Below the pieces are notes generated by a model that was not told where the DNA came from, made no database searches, and was given only the letters and a program-made list of their open reading frames with translations. This document shows positions 1 to 8,722 of a stretch of DNA of 64,000 bases, in pieces. Each line of letters starts with the position of its first letter. Position 1 is the stretch's first letter. A program made the position numbers and the translations under genes. Origin of the DNA: Gammaproteobacteria bacterium (GTDB lineage Bacteria; Pseudomonadota; Gammaproteobacteria; Thiohalobacterales; Thiohalobacteraceae); NCBI GenBank assembly GCA_018819175.1, contig JAHJQQ010000011.1, positions 1 through 64,000 of the forward strand. The letters run 5' to 3'.

Positions 1-290
1 CAAAGCTGTTGTGTGGGCCGGGTGAGTCGCCCTGTTGTATGTGACCGTTTGAATGCGAGTTCTTTCTGGTTTTTTACTTCGATTAATCTTGGCGTTCTTG
101 GCGCCTTGGCGGTTCAAACATCTTGGCGAACTCTGCGTCTTTGCGGTTCTCGGTTATTGTTTTTCTGGGTCTTTGCCACTGAAATTATCTACTCAATCGC
201 CTTTCTGAAGCTTGTCGTCTTCATTAGTACTCTGCCACTTCATTCGTTCTGGCGCGTTGTGCGCAGTCTACCTTGTTCCACGCAATTGGC
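1..290. other. Non-coding left edge with dispersed-repeat fragments
   Basis: No convincing gene is visible. Bases 88-160 carry degenerate copies of the 'cttggcg...gcctttgcggttc' words that recur in many gaps of this window, which points to decayed repeat DNA. Open frames here lack ribosome binding sites and sensible composition. The stretch directly precedes the fmdA regulatory region. Confidence 0.6.
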
Positions 291-291
291 T

Positions 292-349
292 TGCACGGTG
301 CCTGTGCATGCGCATCAACTTGTGGCTCTCTATGCACCAAGTAGGGACT
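292..349 (+). promoter_or_regulatory. Two NtrC-type enhancer sites upstream of fmdA
   Basis: Bases 292-308 read TGCACGGTGCCTGTGCA, a 17-bp dyad TGCAC-N7-GTGCA with the length and arms of the NtrC consensus TGCACC-N5-GGTGCA. A weaker site at 333-349 (TGCACC-N5-GGGACT) keeps the left half. Relative to the start predicted from the sigma54 element at 414-429 their centres are near -140 and -99. That resembles the tandem enhancer pair of glnA in enteric bacteria. Binding by NtrC is inferred. Confidence 0.6.
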
Positions 350-413
350 CAGTTGTCTGCGCTCACTTGTCTCTTATACGATAAACATATGTTTTTACAT
401 GTGATGAGCGAGC

Positions 414-429
414 TGGCACAGCGTTTGCT
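414..429 (+). promoter_or_regulatory. sigma54 (-24/-12) promoter, perfect consensus
   Basis: TGGCACAGCGTTTGCT matches the RpoN consensus TGGCAC-N5-TTGCW at every defined base, with GG and GC at the correct spacing. Transcription would start near 440. NtrC-like dyads lie at the expected upstream distance, so nitrogen-controlled transcription of the fmdA region is likely. The leader to the fmdA start would be about 475 nt and includes a possible small ORF at 503-778. Confidence 0.75.
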
Positions 430-502
430 CCAGGTTACTCGCAACAGGTGTTTACAGACTACAGGCCTTCATCATCAAACCTTCATGGGAGGCATTTGTT
501 GA

Positions 503-778
503 ATGAGAGACTCAAGCTACTGCATCAGTTTCGATAGCGCACTGGTACCACCGGCGCTGCTCAATAAGGCCGCCAAGTTACAACCCTCAACCGCACAACG
601 CCGTGCGGAACATTCATACCCGGAACAGAGAGTGCATGCCTACGCGGATGAAGCCTGCGCGGGCCCTGCAGCTCAGCAGCAGGTTGCCGGGTGCCGTGTC
701 CGCATGGTGGATATGGATGGGGATTGCCAGGTATCAGGATTCAGCATGTCGTCCGGAATCCATGGTTTCGAGCTTTAG
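503..778 (+). CDS. Possible small leader ORF (91 aa), unknown
   Basis: This 91-codon frame starts 63 nt after the predicted sigma54 start point. It is preceded by GGGAGG (about 10 nt from the ATG). I do not recognise the product; it has no clear signal peptide, membrane segment or family motif. Its position between the promoter and fmdA makes it a candidate leader gene or part of the 5' untranslated region. It could equally be a chance ORF. Confidence 0.25.
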   Translation: MRDSSYCISFDSALVPPALLNKAAKLQPSTAQRRAEHSYPEQRVHAYADEACAGPAAQQQVAGCRVRMVDMDGDCQVSGFSMSSGIHGFEL

Positions 779-915
779 ATATACAGGTTTTACTGATTTC
801 TAGTGCCGCGGGAGGATGGGTGACCTTGCGGGGGCCAGTCGGTCAACTGGTCTCCGCGAGTGAACTCTAGAAATTCATTCTGTCATGTATCAATTTATCC
901 GTGTGGAGAACTGCA

Positions 916-2142
916 ATGCTTGAAACGCTCATTAAAGTCGACCTGAACAAGACACCGGAAGAGCAGGCCGATGTGCTGCACAATCGCTGGCATCCCGATA
1001 TCCCGATGGTGGCGGTGGTCAAGCCAGGCGCTGAATTCAGAGTCGAGTGCATCGATTGGACCGGCGGTCAGATTGGAAACGATGACAGCGCCAACGATAT
1101 TCGCGATGTCGATCTGACCAAGGTGCATTACTTGAGTGGGCCGATTGGTGTCGAGGGTGCCGAACCCGGCGATCTGCTGGTGGTGGATATTCTCGATGTG
1201 GGTACGCTGACGGGGTCGGAGTGGGGCTTCACCGGTCTGTTTGCCAAGGAGAACGGCGGTGGCTTCCTCACCGAGCACTATCCGGATGCGCGCAAGGCCT
1301 GCTGGGATTTCAGCGGTATCTATGCCAGTTCACGGCACATTCCCAATGTCAGTTTTCCGGGCATCATGCATCCGGGCTTGATCGGATGCTTGCCTTCCAA
1401 GGAATTGCTGGCTGAGTGGAATAAACGCGAAGGCGCACTGGTCGCGACCGATCCGGATCGTGTGCCGCCGCTGGCGGCACTGCCCTATGCGGACACAGCC
1501 TTGATGGGAGGTATGAAGGGCGCCGCGGCCGAAGCCGCTGCGAAAGAAGGCGCGCGCACGGTGCCGCCGCGCGAACACGGCGGCAACTGCGATATCAAAG
1601 ATCTCACTCGGGGATCAAAGGTGTATTTCCCGGTGTATGTGAAAGGCGCCGGCCTGTCCATGGGCGATATCCACTTCTCTCAGGGTGACGGCGAAATAAC
1701 CTTCTGCGGCGCGATCGAAATGGCCGGTTATCTGGATATCCGGGTAAACCTGATCAAGGGAGGTATGGGCAAGTACGGCATAACCAATCCGATTTTCAAA
1801 CCCAGCGCACTGACGCCAAAATTCGATGATCATCTGATCTTCGAAGGTATCTCGGTGGACGAGGACGGCAAACAATATTACCTGGATGCGCATGTCGCTT
1901 ATCGGCGCGCCTGTCTGAACGCCATCGAATATATGAAGAAGTTCGGTTACACGGGCGAACAGGCCTACGCGATTCTTGGCACCGCGCCGGTGCAGGGCCA
2001 TATCAGCGGTATTGTCGACATCCCGAATGCCTGTGCCACGCTGTGGTTACCGACCGGCATCTTCGACTTCGATATCCGACCCAACGCGGACGGTCCGGTC
2101 AAGGCCGTCAAGGCAGGCAAGGATCTGGCAGTAACCAGTTGA
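916..2142 (+). CDS. fmdA: Formamidase / acetamidase FmdA
   Basis: Product of 408 aa of the FmdA/AmdA acetamidase-formamidase family, which hydrolyses formamide and related short amides to ammonium and the acid. The N-terminus (METLIKVDLNKTPEEQ type) and the long all-beta core with NDDSANDI, EPGDLLVVDI and HFSQGDGEI segments are typical of the family. The ATG at 916 is preferred over the GTG at 901 because GGAGA lies 6 nt before it. The next gene is fmdB, then a UrtABCDE-type transporter and amiE, so the locus gathers amide nitrogen. A consensus sigma54 promoter upstream predicts induction under nitrogen limitation. Family assignment is firm; the exact substrate is inferred. Confidence 0.93.
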   Translation: MLETLIKVDLNKTPEEQADVLHNRWHPDIPMVAVVKPGAEFRVECIDWTGGQIGNDDSANDIRDVDLTKVHYLSGPIGVEGAEPGDLLVVDILDVGTLTGSEWGFTGLFAKENGGGFLTEHYPDARKACWDFSGIYASSRHIPNVSFPGIMHPGLIGCLPSKELLAEWNKREGALVATDPDRVPPLAALPYADTALMGGMKGAAAEAAAKEGARTVPPREHGGNCDIKDLTRGSKVYFPVYVKGAGLSMGDIHFSQGDGEITFCGAIEMAGYLDIRVNLIKGGMGKYGITNPIFKPSALTPKFDDHLIFEGISVDEDGKQYYLDAHVAYRRACLNAIEYMKKFGYTGEQAYAILGTAPVQGHISGIVDIPNACATLWLPTGIFDFDIRPNADGPVKAVKAGKDLAVTS

Positions 2143-2157
2143 AGTATGCAGAAATAG

Positions 2158-2254
2158 TAGGGCGCAATAGGCTTATGGCCGTATTGCGCCGAATGTTTGT
2201 GTTTATCAGTCGCATAAAACATCCGGCGCAATACGCTGGCGCTATTGCGCCCTA
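2158..2254. repeat. Nested palindromic repeat between fmdA and fmdB
   Basis: Outer arms TAGGGCGCAATAG (2158-2170) and CTATTGCGCCCTA (2242-2254) are exact inverted copies. Inside them GTATTGCGCCG is answered by CGGCGCAATAC. The transcript could form a long double stem between two genes that are probably cotranscribed. This is REP-like DNA and may affect mRNA decay. Confidence 0.7.
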
Positions 2255-2280
2255 CGGAACAAACACGCAGGAGATTTAAT

Positions 2281-2604
2281 ATGCCAATGTACGATTACAA
2301 TTGTTGCGGCTGTGGAATGTTCAGTGCGCTGCGACCCTTGAGCGAATACCTTGATCCGGCACCTTGTCCGAACTGTGGAGGGGAAGCGGATCGAATTATC
2401 ACAGCGCCGAGTCTTGCCTGTATGAGTGCCAGCAACCGCACGGCCTGGGAGCGCAACGAACGCAGCGCCCACGAGCCACGCCGCAGTAGTTGCTCCAGCG
2501 GAAGTTGCGGTCATGCACATCATGCCAAGCCGAGTGCCGCTGCTGCACAGACGCCCATTAGAAAGCCCACGGGACAATCGCGTCCCTGGATGTTGGGGCA
2601 CTGA
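2281..2604 (+). CDS. fmdB: Zinc-ribbon protein, FmdB family
   Basis: Product of 107 aa. The N-terminal zinc ribbon begins MPMYDYNCCGCG and has a second pair CPNC about 25 residues later, the hallmark of the FmdB / CxxC_CxxC_SSSS family. In Methylophilus fmdB lies beside formamidase and was proposed to be regulatory. The C-terminal half is Cys/His/Ser-rich (SCSSGSCGHAHHAK) and looks flexible; it could also bind metal. AGGAG precedes the ATG at 2281. It probably works with FmdA, but its molecular role is not established. Confidence 0.88.
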   Translation: MPMYDYNCCGCGMFSALRPLSEYLDPAPCPNCGGEADRIITAPSLACMSASNRTAWERNERSAHEPRRSSCSSGSCGHAHHAKPSAAAAQTPIRKPTGQSRPWMLGH

Positions 2605-3343
2605 TCCCGCCGTCGATACACCTGCGGGCGTTCTGCTCGCAGGTTCCTTATCCTGCAACATCGTAATCCTTGATTGAGTCGTCAGTGCGAGACGCGAATC
2701 ACCGCGGCACAAGCGAGCTTGCGAGCGCAGAACGCCCGCAGGGCGGCCCCGAAGGGGTGAGCGTAGCGAATAATCCCCGGCTGGCTGATTTCGCTTTACG
2801 AGATTGCCACGCTTCGCTCGCAATGACGAATATCAATGGATAAATCAGAGCTTCATTGAATATTGCCTGATTGCGCTACTCCTTTGTGGGGGCTTGAATC
2901 TTTGTAGTGCGTCAGTGCGAGATAATTGACGTCTACGCAATCCGTACCACGCCGATGACATTGCTACTGGTCTATTTCGCTTCGCCAGCAAAAACTGACC
3001 AGGTAATATCTGGTCGCGTTATCTCATTCATAACGATCGAGTCCGATATCTATCGTCGTTTATAACCGCAAACTCAGGACTGTAATTTTGCGGTGCCATG
3101 CACTAATAAAATCCCATTTGCACCCAGGCCTGCACCAGTCGAACGCAAAAACTCGGCATTCATAACCATCCTCACGCAATAAGTTTCTGCACTGTTATAG
3201 GCGATGCCGTGATCGGCGTCGGTGCGGGATATTAGTTGATATGAATATTCGCCTGTATTTACGCCGATATCGTTCTTTGTTCACGTTTGCTGCGTTGTGC
3301 GAAAACTGTGCAATGAGTCGCGTTATGCATACAAGTCATAACG
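2605..3343. repeat. Long gap with a 147-bp inverted-repeat element before urtA
   Basis: No gene is supported in this gap. At 2681-2827 there is an imperfect inverted-repeat element whose ends are GTCAGTGCGAG and CTCGCAATGAC. The remainder is AT-richer. Around 3090-3135 there are several GGTGC and TGCAC half-sites that could be NtrC contacts for the urtA promoter, but none forms a full 17-bp dyad. Confidence 0.55.
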
Positions 3344-3359
3344 TGGCATACCCGTTGCA
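3344..3359 (+). promoter_or_regulatory. sigma54 (-24/-12) promoter for the urt-like operon
   Basis: TGGCATACCCGTTGCA keeps GG and GC at the exact -24/-12 spacing and differs from TGGCAC-N5-TTGCW at one defined base. The predicted start near 3370 leaves about 92 nt to the urtA start codon. Together with the promoter at 414 it indicates that transporter and amidase genes are separately placed under RpoN control. Confidence 0.7.
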
Positions 3360-3461
3360 ATAGAGTGATCAACGTGTCTGTGTCCTGCATGGCGCACGTC
3401 GTGATCGTAGCGCATTGCACAACGATCGAATCGGCCAACATCGTGTTAGAGGGGTAAGTTG

Positions 3462-4709
3462 ATGAATAGGAAATTGGAGAATGGTCTGTGGCGGCATGCG
3501 TTGTCACTTATGACCGCAACTGCGCTCAGTGTAGCCTTGGTATTGCCGGGCGCTACCATGGCCGCACCTGCGACTGCTGACGTTAGTAAGACCGGCTTGG
3601 CAGTGACCGACACGACTGTAACCGTCGGTATTCTGCATTCACTGACCGGCACCATGGCCATTAGTGAAACCGGCTCGGTTGAAGCTGAGAAGCTGGCAAT
3701 TGATCAGATCAACGAAATGGGCGGTATTCTCGGCCGCAAGATTGAGGTGATCACCGAGGACGGGGCCTCGGATTGGCCGACCTTTGCGGAGAAGGCGCGC
3801 AAGCTTCTGGTGCAGGACAAGGTGGCGACGGTGTTCGGCTGCTGGACCTCGGCGTCGCGCAAAGCGGCACTGCCGGTGTTCGAAAAAGAAAATGGTCTGC
3901 TCTACTACCCTACCTTCTATGAAGGTCTTGAGCAGTCGCACAACGTGATCTACACCGGTCAGGAAGCCACTCAGCAGATTCTCGACGGTCTGAACTGGGT
4001 AGCTAAAGAGAAGGGCGCCAAGACCTTCTATCTGATTGGTTCAGATTACATCTGGCCGCGTACTTCGATGAAGATTGCCCGTAAGCATATCGAGAACGTG
4101 CTTGGCGGCAAGGTGGTCGGTGAAGAGTATGCCCCGCTGGGCCACACCCAGTTCGGTTCCATCATCAACAAGATCCGCTTGAAAAAGCCTGATGTGATCT
4201 ACGCCGCCGTGGTGGGTGGTTCCAATGTCGCCTGGTTCAAGCAGCTCAAAGCCGCCGGTATCACCGGTGACAAGCAGACCCTGCTGACCATTTCCGTGAC
4301 TGAAGACGAGGTGCTGGGTATCGGTGGTGAGAACCTGGTTGGTTTCTATTCGATCATGAAGTACTTCATGCCGGTCGAAAATGAAAACAACAAGAAGTTC
4401 ATTGCCGCGTTCAAAGCCAAATATGGTGATGACAGCGTGATCGGTGACGTGACTCAGGCAGCCTATCTGGGCCCCTGGTTGTGGAAGGCGGCCGTTGAAA
4501 AGGCAGGCAGCTTTGATGTCGACAAGGTGGTTGCCGCATCACCCGGTATCGAGTTGACCACGGCACCGGAAGGTTACGTCAAGGTTCATGAGAATCATCA
4601 CTTGTGGTCCAAGGCCCGCATAGGCCAATGGCAGGCGGACGGCCAGGTCAAGATTGTCTATGAATCGGATCTGATCGAGCCGAATCCGTTCCCTGAAGGT
4701 TATCAGTAA
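3462..4709 (+). CDS. urtA: Periplasmic urea/short-amide binding protein, UrtA/FmdD type
   Basis: Product of 415 aa with a Sec signal peptide ending near an ALA-type site (PGATMAAPA, about residues 28-36). It is followed by a type I periplasmic binding fold that opens VTVGILHSLTGTMAISE, as in UrtA/AmiC/FmdD proteins. It should capture urea or short-chain amides and pass them to the UrtBC channel. The ATG at 3462 follows GAGGGGTAA. Downstream come urtB, urtC, urtD and urtE, flanked by fmdAB and amiE, so amides are at least as likely a ligand as urea. No urease or urea amidolyase genes are in the window. A sigma54 promoter precedes the gene. Confidence 0.9.
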   Translation: MNRKLENGLWRHALSLMTATALSVALVLPGATMAAPATADVSKTGLAVTDTTVTVGILHSLTGTMAISETGSVEAEKLAIDQINEMGGILGRKIEVITEDGASDWPTFAEKARKLLVQDKVATVFGCWTSASRKAALPVFEKENGLLYYPTFYEGLEQSHNVIYTGQEATQQILDGLNWVAKEKGAKTFYLIGSDYIWPRTSMKIARKHIENVLGGKVVGEEYAPLGHTQFGSIINKIRLKKPDVIYAAVVGGSNVAWFKQLKAAGITGDKQTLLTISVTEDEVLGIGGENLVGFYSIMKYFMPVENENNKKFIAAFKAKYGDDSVIGDVTQAAYLGPWLWKAAVEKAGSFDVDKVVAASPGIELTTAPEGYVKVHENHHLWSKARIGQWQADGQVKIVYESDLIEPNPFPEGYQ

Positions 4710-4724
4710 AGGAGGCTGGCCGGC

Positions 4725-4750
4725 GCGGTCGGGTGTAGGTGCCCGACCGC
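4725..4750 (+). other. Stem-loop after urtA
   Basis: GCGGTCGGG and CCCGACCGC form a perfect 9-bp stem with an 8-nt loop, 15 nt after the urtA stop. There is no T-run, so it looks more like an mRNA-stabilising or attenuating stem than a terminator. Such stems commonly raise expression of a binding protein over its membrane partners. Confidence 0.6.
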
Positions 4751-4768
4751 TGTCCGGATGAAGTAAAC

Positions 4769-4840
4769 AGAACCTATCTCAAAGTGGATCGATGTTCGTA
4801 ACACGGCTTGGTTGTCGCAGCGCATTTTGAGATAGGTTCT
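4769..4840. repeat. 72-bp inverted-repeat element inside the urt operon
   Basis: Perfect 15-bp arms AGAACCTATCTCAAA and TTTGAGATAGGTTCT flank a 42-bp core between urtA and urtB. It has the size of a small MITE or REP unit. No coding potential is seen. It adds a second hairpin to the urtA-urtB spacer. Confidence 0.7.
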
Positions 4841-4906
4841 ATGCAGGAGTCGTCTTGATCGGACGCACAATGAGTATGTACCGGGTTTATTAAGCGAGGG
4901 TTCAAC

Positions 4907-5830
4907 ATGGGTGGCTATACCTTAACTGAACTGGGTTCTATTTTCGTAATGCAGGGTTTTGCGGGATTGAGTCTGTTCAGCGTTCTGCTGCTGATGGCGC
5001 TGGGATTGGCCATCATTTTCGGGCAGATGGGCGTGATCAATATGGCGCACGGTGAGTTCATGACCATTGGCGCCTATACCACGGTGATGTTTTCCGTGCT
5101 CACGGCCAAATTCGCGCCCGGGTTTATTGATTACTACTTTCCCTTCGCAATGCTGGTGTCGTTTCTGATTGCCTTTGGTATAGGTTACTTCGTGGAATTC
5201 GCCATGATACGACACCTCTATAAACGTCCGCTCGATACCTTGCTGGCAACCTGGGGCTTGAGTCTGATCATGCAACAGATCTTCCGCTCCGCATTTGGTG
5301 CGCGTGAAGTCAGTGCGACATTGCCGGAATGGCTGCTGGGTTCATTTCAGCCGACTGAAAGCATCGACATACCGCTCAACGGCATTTTTGTTATGGGGCT
5401 TACCGTCTTTGTTACTCTCGGCGTGTTCTATTTCCTGTTCAAGTCGCGCTGGGGTTTGCGAGTGCGCGCCACCACGCAGAATCGCATCATGGCCGGTGCC
5501 GTCGGCATCAATACCCGTCTGGTGGATCGCGTGAGTTTCGCGCTGGGTTGCGGCATTGCCGGTATTGCCGGCGCGGCCTTCACCACCATTACCTCGACCG
5601 GACCGACCACCGGCACGCTGTATATCGTCGATACCTTCCTGGTGGTGGTGTTCGGCGGCGCGGCGAGTCTGTTTGGCACGATCGCCTCGGCATTCTCCAT
5701 CGCCCAGGCGCAGTCGATCATGGAGTTCTTCATGACGGGTTCGATGGCGAAAGTCCTGACGCTCCTGACCATTATCGGAATTCTGATGCTGCGTCCGGAA
5801 GGTCTGTTCTCCATCAAGGTCCGCAAGTAA
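4907..5830 (+). CDS. urtB: ABC transporter permease UrtB
   Basis: Product of 307 aa of the LivH/UrtB branched-chain/urea permease family, with about eight hydrophobic segments. The motif GQMGVINMAHGEFMTIGAY near residue 40 is diagnostic. It forms the channel with UrtC. It lacks the long N-terminal extension found in some UrtB proteins. The coding region is followed 18 nt later by urtC, so the two are cotranscribed. Confidence 0.9.
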   Translation: MGGYTLTELGSIFVMQGFAGLSLFSVLLLMALGLAIIFGQMGVINMAHGEFMTIGAYTTVMFSVLTAKFAPGFIDYYFPFAMLVSFLIAFGIGYFVEFAMIRHLYKRPLDTLLATWGLSLIMQQIFRSAFGAREVSATLPEWLLGSFQPTESIDIPLNGIFVMGLTVFVTLGVFYFLFKSRWGLRVRATTQNRIMAGAVGINTRLVDRVSFALGCGIAGIAGAAFTTITSTGPTTGTLYIVDTFLVVVFGGAASLFGTIASAFSIAQAQSIMEFFMTGSMAKVLTLLTIIGILMLRPEGLFSIKVRK

Positions 5831-5848
5831 GCGCTGAGGAGTACGCAC

Positions 5849-7018
5849 ATGAAGGCAATTTACAATAATCTCTTGGGCGGCAGGCAGGGCGTTATCGGCC
5901 TTGCCCTTCTTGCGGCGCTGATTTTCCTGGTGCTGCCAATGTTCCTGGATATTTTCCGACTCAACCTGGTCGGTAAATATCTGACCTATGCCTTCGCGGC
6001 TGTAAGCCTAGTACTGATCTGGGGCTACGGCGGTATTTTGAGTCTGGGTCAGGGCGTGTTCTTCGGTCTGGGTGGCTATTGCATGGCCATGTTCCTGAAA
6101 CTGGAAGCCTCGTCGCCGGAGAATACGGCGATTCAATCCACGCCTGGCATTCCCGACTTCATGGACTGGAATCAGCTCACGCAGTTGCCTTGGTTCTGGG
6201 AACCCTTCAACAGTTTTCCCTTCACGCTGTTCGCGATCCTGGCGGTACCTGGGTTGCTTGCGTACATCATCGGCGTGGCGATGTTCAAGCGGCGTGTCGG
6301 TGGTGTGTACTTCTCCATCATCACGCAGGCAATCGCGGCGATTCTGACCATTCTGATCGTTGGTCAGCAGGGTCTGACCGGCGGTATCAACGGCATTACA
6401 GACCTCAAGACACTGCACGGCTGGGATATCCGCACCGATTCGGCTAAATACCTGTTGTATTACATAAACGGCGGGCTGTTGATAGGTGTGATTCTGCTGT
6501 CGAGATTCATCCTCTCCAGCAAGCTCGGCCGGCTGCTGTTGGCGATGCGCGATAAGGAAGATAGGGTGCGTTTTTCCGGTTACGACGTTTCCAACTTCAA
6601 AATATTTATCTTCTGTGTCGCGGCCATGATTTCTGCGATGGGTGGGGCAATGTTCACCCTGCAGGTCGGCTTTATGTCACCTTCTTTCGTCGGCATTGTG
6701 CCGTCGATCGAAATGGTGATCTTTGCCGCCGTCGGTGGCCGCATGTCACTGATCGGTGCGGTCTATGGCGCGCTGATCGTCAATTATGGCAAGACCTATT
6801 TCTCGGAGACCTTCCCGGAACTCTGGCTGTTTCTCATGGGTGGGTTGTTTATTGCGGTGGTGATGTTCTTCCCCAATGGCCTGGCGGGCTTATATGAGAA
6901 ACATGGCAAGCGGATTATGGAGAAGATCAAATCACTGCGCAGAAAGCCGACGCCGCCGGCGGAAAAGACCCTGGCCGCTGGTAACGATACATCTGCCGCT
7001 GCACGCGAAGCGGCTTGA
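5849..7018 (+). CDS. urtC: ABC transporter permease UrtC
   Basis: Product of 389 aa of the LivM/UrtC family, with about ten membrane segments and the family motif GGILSLGQGVFFGLGGYCM near residue 62. The tail is charged and cytoplasmic (KSLRRKPTPPAEK). GCTGAGGAG precedes the ATG. It pairs with UrtB to form the membrane channel for urea or amides. The stop lies 11 nt before the urtD start. Confidence 0.9.
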   Translation: MKAIYNNLLGGRQGVIGLALLAALIFLVLPMFLDIFRLNLVGKYLTYAFAAVSLVLIWGYGGILSLGQGVFFGLGGYCMAMFLKLEASSPENTAIQSTPGIPDFMDWNQLTQLPWFWEPFNSFPFTLFAILAVPGLLAYIIGVAMFKRRVGGVYFSIITQAIAAILTILIVGQQGLTGGINGITDLKTLHGWDIRTDSAKYLLYYINGGLLIGVILLSRFILSSKLGRLLLAMRDKEDRVRFSGYDVSNFKIFIFCVAAMISAMGGAMFTLQVGFMSPSFVGIVPSIEMVIFAAVGGRMSLIGAVYGALIVNYGKTYFSETFPELWLFLMGGLFIAVVMFFPNGLAGLYEKHGKRIMEKIKSLRRKPTPPAEKTLAAGNDTSAAAREAA

Positions 7019-7029
7019 GGAGAGTCTCG

Positions 7030-7776
7030 ATGAGCAGTGCAACAGATTTCACCTTGGCCATCGAAGATCTGACGGTGTCCTTCGACGGCTTCAAAGCGGT
7101 CGACAGTCTGAATATGTATGTCGACCGTAATGAACTGCGGGTAGTGATAGGACCTAATGGCGCAGGCAAAACCACCGTTCTGGATCTGATCTGCGGGAAG
7201 ACCAAGGCCACGGCAGGCTCGATTAAATTCAAGAACAAGGAGTTGACCGAGCTATCAGAGCATCAGATCGTGCGCGCCGGTGTGGGGCGCAAGTTTCAGA
7301 CGCCGTCCATCTACGAAAATCTCAGCGTCTACGAGAATCTGGAAATCTCTTATCCGGCCAAGCGCAACGTCTGGGGTTGTCTGACCTTCCGGCGTACCGC
7401 GGAGATCGAAGCGCGCGTGCGCGAAGTGGCCGCAGAGATATTTCTCGGGGACCTGCTGAGTATGGAGGCCGGCTTGCTCAGTCACGGGCAGAAGCAATGG
7501 CTGGAGATCGGGATGTTGCTGATTCAGGATCCGGAGCTGTTGATGCTTGACGAGCCGGTCGCCGGCATGAGTGTGAAGGAGCGTGAACAGACCGCTGATC
7601 TTCTCAATCGTATCAGCCAAGGGCGTTCCGTGATTGTGATCGAACACGACATGGAGTTCGTCAAGAATATCGCGCACAAGGTAACCGTGCTGCATCAGGG
7701 CAAGATTCTCGCTGAAGGCAGCATGGATCAGGTTCAGAACGACGAGCGGGTTATCGAAGTGTATTTAGGCCACTGA
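7030..7776 (+). CDS. urtD: ABC transporter ATPase UrtD
   Basis: Product of 248 aa of the LivG/UrtD class. It shows Walker A GPNGAGKT, a signature-like LLSHGQKQWLEIG (SHGQ replaces the usual SGGQ, as in other UrtD proteins) and Walker B LLMLDEPVAGM. A TTG at 7015 could extend the frame, but ATG 7030 has GAGGAGAG directly upstream. It energises transport with UrtE. Confidence 0.9.
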   Translation: MSSATDFTLAIEDLTVSFDGFKAVDSLNMYVDRNELRVVIGPNGAGKTTVLDLICGKTKATAGSIKFKNKELTELSEHQIVRAGVGRKFQTPSIYENLSVYENLEISYPAKRNVWGCLTFRRTAEIEARVREVAAEIFLGDLLSMEAGLLSHGQKQWLEIGMLLIQDPELLMLDEPVAGMSVKEREQTADLLNRISQGRSVIVIEHDMEFVKNIAHKVTVLHQGKILAEGSMDQVQNDERVIEVYLGH

Positions 7777-7793
7777 GCACGGGAGGCAGTCTT

Positions 7794-8483
7794 ATGTTGG
7801 AAGTCGCAGATCTGCATGTGAGCTATGGCCAGAGTGAAGCCATTCATGGCATCGGCTTTACCGCGAACAAGAACGAAACCCTGGCCATCATGGGCCGCAA
7901 TGGCATGGGTAAGACGACGCTGTTCAAATCGCTGATCGGCATTCTGCCTCTGGGCAAGGGCAAGATCAGCATTGATGGCCAGGAAGTCAGCAGCATGGAG
8001 AGCTATCAACGGGTCAAGAACGGCATCGCCTATGTACCGCAGGGACGCATGATATTCCCCACGCTGACGGTCCAGGAGAATATTCAGACCGGTTTGGAAA
8101 ATTCCAGATCCAAGCGCATACCCGAGGATATCTTTGCATTGTTTCCAGTGCTGCATGAGATGCGTCACCGCAAGGGCGGCAACCTGTCCGGCGGTCAGCA
8201 GCAGCAACTGGCCATCGCCCGTGCTCTGGTGACCAATCCCAAGGTGCTGTTGCTGGACGAACCAACCGAAGGTATCCAGCCGTCCATCATCAAGGACATT
8301 GCCAATGTGCTGAACGAGATCCGCAAACTGCGCGAGATCACCATTATCGTATCCGAGCAGGTGCTGTCGTTCACCATGGCTATTGCGGACCGGTTGATCG
8401 TGATCGACAAGGGTAGATTCATTCACGAAGACCTGCGCGAGAACGTCGATACCGCGAAGATCAGCAAGTATTTGTCGGTGTGA
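7794..8483 (+). CDS. urtE: ABC transporter ATPase UrtE
   Basis: Product of 229 aa of the LivF/UrtE class, with Walker A GRNGMGKT, signature LSGGQQQQLAIARAL and Walker B VLLLDEPTEGIQ. The GIQPSIIKDI stretch after Walker B is typical of UrtE. GGGAGG precedes the ATG. It is the last transporter gene. A repeat-filled gap separates it from amiE, which may have its own expression level. Confidence 0.9.
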   Translation: MLEVADLHVSYGQSEAIHGIGFTANKNETLAIMGRNGMGKTTLFKSLIGILPLGKGKISIDGQEVSSMESYQRVKNGIAYVPQGRMIFPTLTVQENIQTGLENSRSKRIPEDIFALFPVLHEMRHRKGGNLSGGQQQQLAIARALVTNPKVLLLDEPTEGIQPSIIKDIANVLNEIRKLREITIIVSEQVLSFTMAIADRLIVIDKGRFIHEDLRENVDTAKISKYLSV

Positions 8484-8494
8484 ATTTTTTATTT

Positions 8495-8640
8495 GAACCG
8501 CAAAGGCGCAGAGGCGCAAAGAAATTCCAAATTAATGTTGAGTCCATGGCATTAGCGTATGCCATAGCTCCGGATCCAGAGGAATTTTTACATTGATCAT
8601 GTTTTCTTTGCGCCTCTGCGCCTCTGCGCCTTTGCGGTTC
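8495..8640. repeat. Dispersed inverted-repeat element (GGCGCAGAGGCGC family), copy 1
   Basis: The left arm (8495-8524), GAACCGCAAAGGCGCAGAGG and onward, is answered by its inverse at 8603-8640, which carries one extra GCGCCTCT unit. About 80 bp lie between the arms. The same arms recur at 28826-29028, 36245-36449 and 54776-54851, so this is a mobile or amplified family of non-coding elements. Confidence 0.8.
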
Positions 8641-8722
8641 GATAAATCTTTTCCACAGCAGCTCCGCTGTCTTGGCGGTTCCAAGTCATAACACATAAGT
8701 CATTCAACATAGGGTAAGAGAG

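Noticed and set aside
13..502. Open frames of 123 and 96 codons at the left edge
   Set aside because: They run through repeat words and the NtrC/sigma54 region, lack ribosome binding sites and show no protein-like pattern.
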